A stretch of DNA of 7,602 nt, from NCBI GenBank assembly GCA_900552675.1, contig USAI01000097.1:1-7602 (forward strand). Direction: 5' to 3'. The DNA comes from an uncultured Prevotella sp. (GTDB lineage: Bacteria > Bacteroidota > Bacteroidia > Bacteroidales > Bacteroidaceae). The notes under the pieces were generated by a model. That model did not search any database and was not told the origin of the DNA. It worked only from the letters and a program-made list of their open reading frames with translations. The position numbers were made by a program, and so were the translations under genes. Positions 1-4,107 of this stretch are shown piece by piece; positions within the stretch are counted from its first letter, which is position 1; every line of letters begins with the position of its first letter.

Positions 1-107
1 ACTATAGTAGGACGGTGGCCTCCGTGCCACGTCCTCCAGCACCCATCCAACAGCAAGCGAAACAGGTTTTCTCAGGGAGGACGGGGCACAGAGACCCTCG
101 TCCTACT
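1..107. repeat. Inverted pair of GC-rich 32-bp repeat units (copy A)
   Basis: Two ~32-bp arms at 6-37 and 76-107 are reverse complements of each other with about five mismatches, separated by 38 bp. The arm at 76 starts GGAGGACGGGGCAC and ends CGTCCTACT. The left arm is preceded by the palindrome ACTATAGT (1-8), which is also attached to a unit of copy B. The same unit occurs three more times, one of them partial, at 3985-4086, so this is a dispersed repeat and not a single-gene terminator. It lies just past the 3' end of rubrerythrin, which is read leftwards. A transcript through it could form a long hairpin, but neither arm is followed by a T-run, so a role in termination or mRNA stabilisation is inference. 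The copy may continue beyond the left edge of the window. Confidence 0.85.
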
Positions 108-124
108 TTTAAGGCGTATTATTA

Positions 125-168
125 TTGAGTAGCGTTTGTTCTATTATACCGCATCCTACCCTACTCAA
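125..168 (-). other. Possible hairpin downstream of rubrerythrin
   Basis: TTGAGTAG (125-132) and CTACTCAA (161-168) are perfect 8-bp inverted arms around a 28-base loop, starting 7 bases past the rubrerythrin stop. On the minus strand the second arm is followed by TAATAATA and not a clean T-run. It could be a weak transcript-end structure, but the long loop keeps confidence low. Confidence 0.3.
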
Positions 169-174
169 CAAAGA

Positions 175-723
175 TTAATAGTTTTCAGCCTTTATCTCAA
201 AATAGCTTTGCGGATGCTTGCATACGGGGCACACTTCGGGCGCCTGTTTGCCAATGACGATATGTCCGCAGTTGCGGCACTGCCAGATGCGGTCGTTCTC
301 GCGCGAGAACACGATGCCCTCTTCAATGTTTTGCAGCAAACGACGGTAGCGCTCCTCGTGATGTTTCTCGATGGCTGCCACACCACGCATAGCGGCAGCA
401 ATATCGTCGAAGCCCTCTTCTTCGGCCTCGCGCGCCATGCGCTCATACATATCGGTCCACTCATAGTTTTCGCCTTCAGCGGCAGCCTTCAAGTTCTCAA
501 CCGTGCTCTTCACCGCACCGCCCTCAAGATATTTAAACCACATTTTGGCATGTTCTTTCTCGTTGTTGGCCGTTTCTTCAAACAGCGCTGCTATCTGCTC
601 ATAGCCATCTTTGCGAGCCTTCGAAGCAAAATAGGTGTACTTGTTACGTGCTTGCGACTCGCCAGCGAAAGCCTCCATGAGGTTACGCTCGGTCTTTGTT
701 CCTTTCAATTCTTTCTGTGACAT
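175..723 (-). CDS. rbr: Rubrerythrin (diiron peroxidase with C-terminal rubredoxin domain)
   Basis: Rubrerythrins are cytoplasmic enzymes that reduce hydrogen peroxide to water, taking electrons through a rubredoxin-like iron centre; they are part of oxidative-stress defence in anaerobes. The 182-residue protein has the expected two domains. The ferritin-like four-helix domain (about 1-135) keeps the diiron ligand pattern: E22, the ExxH pair E55/H58, ExxE at E85/E88, and E119 followed by H122. The C-terminal rubredoxin domain has its four iron-binding cysteines as CRNCG (C149, C152) and CPVC (C165, C168). Length is slightly below the usual ~190 residues and nothing essential is missing. The ATG at 723 gives the typical start just before the first helix. 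The gene stands alone, divergent from NAD kinase, with a repeat-borne promoter upstream. Assignment is based on motifs and is very secure; no neighbouring redox partner gene is visible. Confidence 0.97.
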   Translation of the reverse strand: MSQKELKGTKTERNLMEAFAGESQARNKYTYFASKARKDGYEQIAALFEETANNEKEHAKMWFKYLEGGAVKSTVENLKAAAEGENYEWTDMYERMAREAEEEGFDDIAAAMRGVAAIEKHHEERYRRLLQNIEEGIVFSRENDRIWQCRNCGHIVIGKQAPEVCPVCKHPQSYFEIKAENY

Positions 724-763
724 AATGTTTATTGTTTAATTGTTTGGTTATTTTTCAAGTTGC

Positions 764-780
764 GCATACCTTCAGTATGC
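764..780 (-). promoter_or_regulatory. Small palindrome in rubrerythrin leader
   Basis: GCATAC (764-769) and GTATGC (775-780) form perfect 6-bp arms with a 5-base loop, 40 bases upstream of the rubrerythrin start codon. If transcription starts near 795 it would be a hairpin in the 5' leader; as DNA it could be a small operator. It abuts the promoter-bearing repeat, partly overlapping its truncated end. Confidence 0.4.
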
Positions 781-801
781 CGAAATGCAGCCTATCTTCT
801 G

Positions 802-809
802 CAAAGATA
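802..809 (-). promoter_or_regulatory. Likely rubrerythrin promoter, -7 box TATCTTTG
   Basis: Minus-strand TATCTTTG matches the Bacteroidetes primary sigma factor -7 consensus TAnnTTTG. A TTG lies 22 bp upstream, slightly more than the usual spacing to the -33 element. Transcription would start near 795, leaving a leader of about 70 bases before the ATG at 723. An identical box at 875-882, 73 bp further upstream in the same repeat, could be an alternative start. Confidence 0.6.
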
Positions 810-874
810 GTGCAAATAGAGAGCAGAATATCAAGCTTGCTTGAATATTATGCCGAAATGCAGCCTATCTTCTG

Positions 875-882
875 CAAAGATA
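875..882 (-). promoter_or_regulatory. Second TATCTTTG box in the repeat
   Basis: This is the same minus-strand TAnnTTTG match as at 802-809, in the other end of the repeat unit. It would give a rubrerythrin transcript with a ~145-base leader running through the repeat. No clear -33 element is visible, so it may be a by-product of the duplicated sequence. Confidence 0.35.
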
Positions 883-979
883 GTGAACATTTTGGCACTA
901 AGCACGCTTCGGTCCTCTTTTTTTTCATCCCTCGCGCCCAAAAAGAAGACAGAAAAGCGCTAATGTCAACAAAATGCAC

Positions 980-987
980 TATATTTG
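980..987 (+). promoter_or_regulatory. Likely NAD kinase promoter, -7 box TATATTTG
   Basis: TATATTTG fits the Bacteroidetes TAnnTTTG box and lies 34 bases before the ATG at 1022. It implies a start of transcription near 993, downstream of the alternative in-frame ATG at 974. That ATG is therefore unlikely to be used. No strong TTG -33 element is visible. Confidence 0.6.
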
Positions 988-1021
988 TAGCAAGAAAGAA
1001 CAAGCAGAAAGAAACACACTT

Positions 1022-1930
1022 ATGGATAACAACACCACGATGGCACGAGCCAGCCGACCGCTGCGCTTCGCCCTCTTCGGCAACGAATATCAGCCTAAGA
1101 GGTCGGCCACACTATACAATATTCTCTCGTTTATGCGCACCATGCGAGCAGTAATATACATCGACCGCGCCTTCTACAATTTCCTCACCACAGGGCCCTA
1201 CCCCAACTTACAGGTTGACGGCGTGTTTGATGGCGACGACTTTGATGTAGACTTCGTCATCTCGATGGGTGGCGACGGCACCTTTCTAAGGGCTGCCGCA
1301 CGAGTGGGCGCCAAGCTCACACCCATCATCGGCATCAATATGGGCCGTCTGGGCTTCTTAGCCGACGTGCTGCCCGCCGAGGCGGTAGACGCTCTTCAGG
1401 CTATCTACGCCGACAAATACTCGGTTGAAGACCATACCACCATCATGGTTGAAACCGATGGCGAGCCCTTCTTAGGCAATCCCCATGCTCTGAACGATAT
1501 TGCCGTGCTGAAACGCGACAACGCCTCGATGATTAGCATACGCACCAGCGTGAACGGCGAATTTCTTGTCACCTACCAGGCCGACGGCCTTATCGTGGCC
1601 ACACCCACAGGTTCAACAGCCTACTCGCTGTCGAACGGTGGCCCCATCATCGTACCACAAACAGGGTCGATATGTCTCACCCCCGTGGCCCCTCACAGCC
1701 TCAACATTCGACCCATCGTGCTAAACGATGACAGCGTGGTGACACTGAACGTTGAGTCGCGCTCGCACAATTTCCTCATCGCCGTTGACGGTCGTAGCCA
1801 AAAGCTCACCGAGTCGACCACCGTCACCATTCGTAAGGCACCCTTCGCCATTCGTATCGTGAAACGTAACGACCGCCGCTACTTTGCCTCGCTGCGCGAA
1901 AAGATGATGTGGGGAGCAGACGTTAGATAA
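1022..1930 (+). CDS. nadK: NAD kinase
   Basis: NAD kinase phosphorylates NAD+ to NADP+ using ATP or polyphosphate; it is a cytoplasmic enzyme and the source of cellular NADP. Numbered from the ATG at 1022 (302 residues), the protein shows the family signatures in order: GGDGT at 83-87 with the catalytic aspartate D85, a glycine-rich NMGRLGFLADV stretch after it, the LND motif (N158, D159) that contacts the nucleotide, and the TPTGSTAY segment at 194-201 followed by NGGPI. The reading frame is also open from 974, but that ATG lies upstream of the expected transcription start set by the box at 980-987, and the extra 16 residues do not resemble the family. A third ATG at 1040 is possible. Length is normal. 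The gene is divergent from rubrerythrin and 200 bp ahead of an ABC exporter on the same strand; a shared role is not evident. Confidence 0.96.
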   Translation: MDNNTTMARASRPLRFALFGNEYQPKRSATLYNILSFMRTMRAVIYIDRAFYNFLTTGPYPNLQVDGVFDGDDFDVDFVISMGGDGTFLRAAARVGAKLTPIIGINMGRLGFLADVLPAEAVDALQAIYADKYSVEDHTTIMVETDGEPFLGNPHALNDIAVLKRDNASMISIRTSVNGEFLVTYQADGLIVATPTGSTAYSLSNGGPIIVPQTGSICLTPVAPHSLNIRPIVLNDDSVVTLNVESRSHNFLIAVDGRSQKLTESTTVTIRKAPFAIRIVKRNDRRYFASLREKMMWGADVR

Positions 1931-1958
1931 GGGAAAAGTGAAAAGGGAAAAGTGAAAA
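1931..1958. repeat. Tandem repeat, 14 bp x 2
   Basis: GGGAAAAGTGAAAA occurs twice in perfect tandem immediately after the NAD kinase stop codon. It is purine-rich on the plus strand. No terminator hairpin with a T-run is seen here, so read-through into the downstream exporter gene is possible. Confidence 0.9.
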
Positions 1959-1961
1959 ATC

Positions 1962-2018
1962 CTATAGTAAGGGAATAATTCCATGGTAAGGGAAGTATTC
2001 TATGGTAAAGGAAGAACG
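1962..2018. repeat. Degenerate tandem repeat, 19 bp x 3
   Basis: Three imperfect copies of a unit like CTATGGTAAGGGAAGTATT begin at 1962, 1981 and 2000. The copies differ at several positions and are unrelated to the adjacent 14-bp repeat apart from shared GGGAA purine runs. They lie between NAD kinase and the exporter; no function is evident. Confidence 0.75.
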
Positions 2019-2066
2019 AAGATTTCTCATGTCTTATAGTTTTTCGCTTATTAATTTAACATTCAT

Positions 2067-2117
2067 AACAAAGCATACTTTCTAACAAAGCATACTTTTA
2101 AACAAAGTAATATTTTT
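2067..2117. repeat. Tandem repeat, 17 bp x 3, upstream of exporter
   Basis: AACAAAGCATACTTT-type units start at 2067, 2084 and 2101. The first two are nearly identical, the third is diverged, and a fourth fragment (AGCAAAGCAAC) sits at 2120-2130 beside the start codon. The array ends at the exporter start, so unit number could alter promoter or leader spacing. No TTTG, and hence no TAnnTTTG box, is present on the plus strand anywhere in 1931-2130. Confidence 0.8.
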
Positions 2118-2133
2118 ATAGCAAAGCAACGTG

Positions 2134-3924
2134 ATGCAGCTACGCAAACTTTTACATATACCCCCTACGCGCTACACCACCCGGCAAACGGCGGTGTGGC
2201 TGTGGCGAGCATGGCGCGGAAACAGAACGCAAGCCACGCTGAACGCCACCATAGGGCTGGCACAGGTGGTGGTAACACTGGCACAGGTATGGGCCGTAAA
2301 GCGCGCCATCGACATTGCAGCGGGCACACTGCCAGGCAACATCTACTGGGCGGTGGGCGTGATGGCTCTGCTTATCCTCACCGACTTTGCCTTCAACATA
2401 GCTGCAATATGGGTGCGTAACATTTTGGGCATTAAGGCACAAAACCGCATGCAGCAGCGTATGCTTGACCGCATACTGCGCTCTGAGTGGGGCGGACAAG
2501 AGCGGCTGCACTCGGGCGACGTGCTCAACCGCCTTGAGATTGATGTGAACACGGTGGTAAACTTCCTCACCGAGACGTTGCCCAACACGCTGTCGGTACT
2601 GGCACTGTTCTTCGGCGCCTTCTTCTACCTCTTTGCCATGGACCACACCTTGGCCTTTATCATTGTGGGCATTATACCCGTATTTGTGGCGTTCAGCAAG
2701 ATATATGTGGGGCAGATGCGACACCTTACACGGTCGGTGCGTGAGGCCGACAGTAAGGTGCAAAGTGTGCTGCAAGAAACCATTCAGCACCGCATGCTCA
2801 TCAAAACGCTGGAGAGCGACGACGAGATGGTGAACCGCCTGGAGAGCACGCAGGGCATGCTACGCCGACGTGTGGTGAAACGCACCCTGTTCTCAGTGTT
2901 CTCAAACCTGGTGCTCAACTTTGGCTTTGCCTTAGGCTATCTGGTGGCCTTTCTGTGGGCAGCCGTGCGCATGGCGGCAGGCACACTATCGTTTGGTGGC
3001 ATGACGGCTTTCTTACAACTGGTAAACAAAATTCAAACCCCCGCTCGCAACCTCACACGCCTGGCACCCGCCTTCGTGGGCGTATTTACGGCCGCCGAGC
3101 GACTGATGGAACTGGAGGAAGACCCCATGGAAGAACAGGGCGACCCCATCTTCCTACAAGCACCATGTGGCATACGCCTCAACAACGTAAGCTATCATTA
3201 TAATAACGATAGGGTAAATAATAAGGAAGAAGAAAAGAATAAGGAAGATAATAATAAGGACGAAAAAAATAATAACGAAAAGAATAATAGCGATGACAGC
3301 AAGGCCAAAAACAAAGATAACGTAAACACGAAACGCGAGGTTATCAACCATCTGTCGTTCGACTTTCCGCCCAGCACCTGTACGGCCATCTTAGGCGAAA
3401 CGGGAGCAGGCAAGACCACACTAGTGCGCCTATTGCTGGCCTTACTGCATCCGCAAGAGGGCGAGGTGAGCCTGTATAACGAGCACGAAAGCCTAACGCT
3501 GTCGCCCTTAATGCGCTGCAACTTTGTGTATGTGCCACAGGGCAACACGCTGATGAGCGGCACCATACGCGACAATCTGCGGCTGGGACGCCTCGACGCC
3601 ACCGACGACGAGATGTATGCTGCCCTCGACAAGAGTTGTGCACAGTTTGTGCGCGAGCTGCCACAAGGCCTTGACACCCTTTGTTCTGAACAGGGTGGCG
3701 GACTGAGCGAGGGTCAGGCACAGCGCATCGCCATTGCTCGTGCCTTGCTGCGCGACCGACAGGTGATGCTGTTCGACGAGGCCACGTCGGCGCTCGACCC
3801 CGAAACCGAGCGCCAGCTGTTGCAAAACATTCTGTCTTCGCACGAAAAGACGGTGATATTTATCACACACCGCCCCGCCGTGGTTGACTATTGCGACCAA
3901 ACGCTCACGCTCTGCCGACAATAG
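2134..3924 (+). CDS. ABC exporter, fused permease-ATPase half-transporter
   Basis: This is a type IV ABC exporter half-molecule expected to work as a dimer in the inner membrane, coupling ATP hydrolysis to export of an unidentified substrate. Counting from the ATG at 2134 (596 residues; a GTG directly before it is an alternative start), hydrophobic segments fit six membrane helices near 38-61, 70-93, 153-170, 172-189, 252-276 and 284-304. The nucleotide-binding domain follows: possible A-loop tyrosines Y354/Y356, Walker A GETGAGKTT at 421-429, Q-loop Q469, signature LSEGQ at 524-528, Walker B VMLFDE with catalytic E549, and the H-loop H579. All catalytic residues are intact, so it should be active. 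Oddly, a ~40-residue Asn/Lys/Glu/Asp-rich stretch (about 357-399) interrupts the domain between the A-loop and the strand before Walker A. No C39 peptidase domain is present, so it is not a peptidase-containing bacteriocin exporter. Multidrug- or lipid-type export is possible, but the substrate cannot be told from sequence. Confidence 0.93.
   Translation: MQLRKLLHIPPTRYTTRQTAVWLWRAWRGNRTQATLNATIGLAQVVVTLAQVWAVKRAIDIAAGTLPGNIYWAVGVMALLILTDFAFNIAAIWVRNILGIKAQNRMQQRMLDRILRSEWGGQERLHSGDVLNRLEIDVNTVVNFLTETLPNTLSVLALFFGAFFYLFAMDHTLAFIIVGIIPVFVAFSKIYVGQMRHLTRSVREADSKVQSVLQETIQHRMLIKTLESDDEMVNRLESTQGMLRRRVVKRTLFSVFSNLVLNFGFALGYLVAFLWAAVRMAAGTLSFGGMTAFLQLVNKIQTPARNLTRLAPAFVGVFTAAERLMELEEDPMEEQGDPIFLQAPCGIRLNNVSYHYNNDRVNNKEEEKNKEDNNKDEKNNNEKNNSDDSKAKNKDNVNTKREVINHLSFDFPPSTCTAILGETGAGKTTLVRLLLALLHPQEGEVSLYNEHESLTLSPLMRCNFVYVPQGNTLMSGTIRDNLRLGRLDATDDEMYAALDKSCAQFVRELPQGLDTLCSEQGGGLSEGQAQRIAIARALLRDRQVMLFDEATSALDPETERQLLQNILSSHEKTVIFITHRPAVVDYCDQTLTLCRQ
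3199..3333 (+). repeat. Low-complexity A/G-rich insert inside the ABC ATPase domain
   Basis: The plus strand is almost all A and G with scattered T here, built from units such as AATAAGGAAGA and AATAATAA. It encodes a charged, flexible Asn/Lys/Glu/Asp stretch without a stop. Asparagine is mostly AAT here but mostly AAC in the rest of the gene, which sets the insert apart from its host. Replication slippage from a shorter linker would explain this. Confidence 0.85.
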
Positions 3925-3984
3925 AGACAAAACATTATCATTTGGGTTCAGCAGATATCTCAGATTAAACAGATACACTTTTAA

Positions 3985-4086
3985 AGTAGGACGGGGGGTG
4001 TTGGAGGACGGGGCACGGAGACCACCGTCCTACTATAGTTAGCATGGCAAATCTCAGTAGGATGAGGTCTCCGTGCCCCGTCCTCC
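3985..4086. repeat. GC-rich repeat units in inverted arrangement (copy B)
   Basis: Units at 4003-4034 (plus orientation) and 4056-4086 (inverted) share a 21-bp core exactly, from GGAGGACGG to GGAGACC, and end in CCTACT; they can form a ~31-bp stem around a 21-base loop. A truncated third unit (3985-4002) lies on the left, and its AGTAGGACGG can also pair with CCGTCCTACT at 4025-4034, giving an alternative hairpin. The unit is the same as at 1-107, and ACTATAGT follows the middle unit as it precedes copy A. It sits between the convergent ends of the exporter (stop at 3924) and the regulator (stop at 4108), where it could serve as a two-way transcription barrier; that role is inference. Confidence 0.88.
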
Positions 4087-4107
4087 AGCAAGAAGCGAGG
4101 GTATTCA

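Larger units (their letters stand above)
776..885 (-). repeat. Promoter-bearing dispersed repeat, 1.5 units (copy 1)
   Basis: A 37-bp segment at 776-812 is repeated exactly at 849-885 (period 73). The 85 bp at 801-885 match 7241-7325 on the opposite strand at about 70 of 85 positions by hand alignment. Read on the minus strand, the unit has a TATCTTTG box at each end, each followed by AAGATA so that the box sits in a small hairpin. The centre is a palindrome (828-848) around CAAGCTTGCTTG. Copy 1 carries an extra 25 bp at 776-800 duplicating the start of the unit. It fills much of the divergent rubrerythrin/NAD kinase intergenic region and probably supplies the rubrerythrin promoter. Confidence 0.85.

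Noticed and set aside
776..885. CRISPR-like pair of 37-bp repeats with a 36-bp spacer
   Set aside because: The size fits a repeat-spacer unit, but there are only two repeats, the 'spacer' is conserved in the second copy at 7241-7325, and no cas genes are present.
974..1021. Upstream in-frame ATG extending NAD kinase by 16 residues
   Set aside because: The -7 box at 980-987 puts the transcription start downstream of this codon, and the extension does not resemble NAD kinase N-termini.
732..1154. 140-residue plus-strand open frame between rubrerythrin and NAD kinase
   Set aside because: It runs through the dispersed repeat and the NAD kinase promoter and overlaps the NAD kinase start out of frame. 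The same tetrapeptide-level patterns recur because of the 37-bp DNA duplication, not because of a protein.
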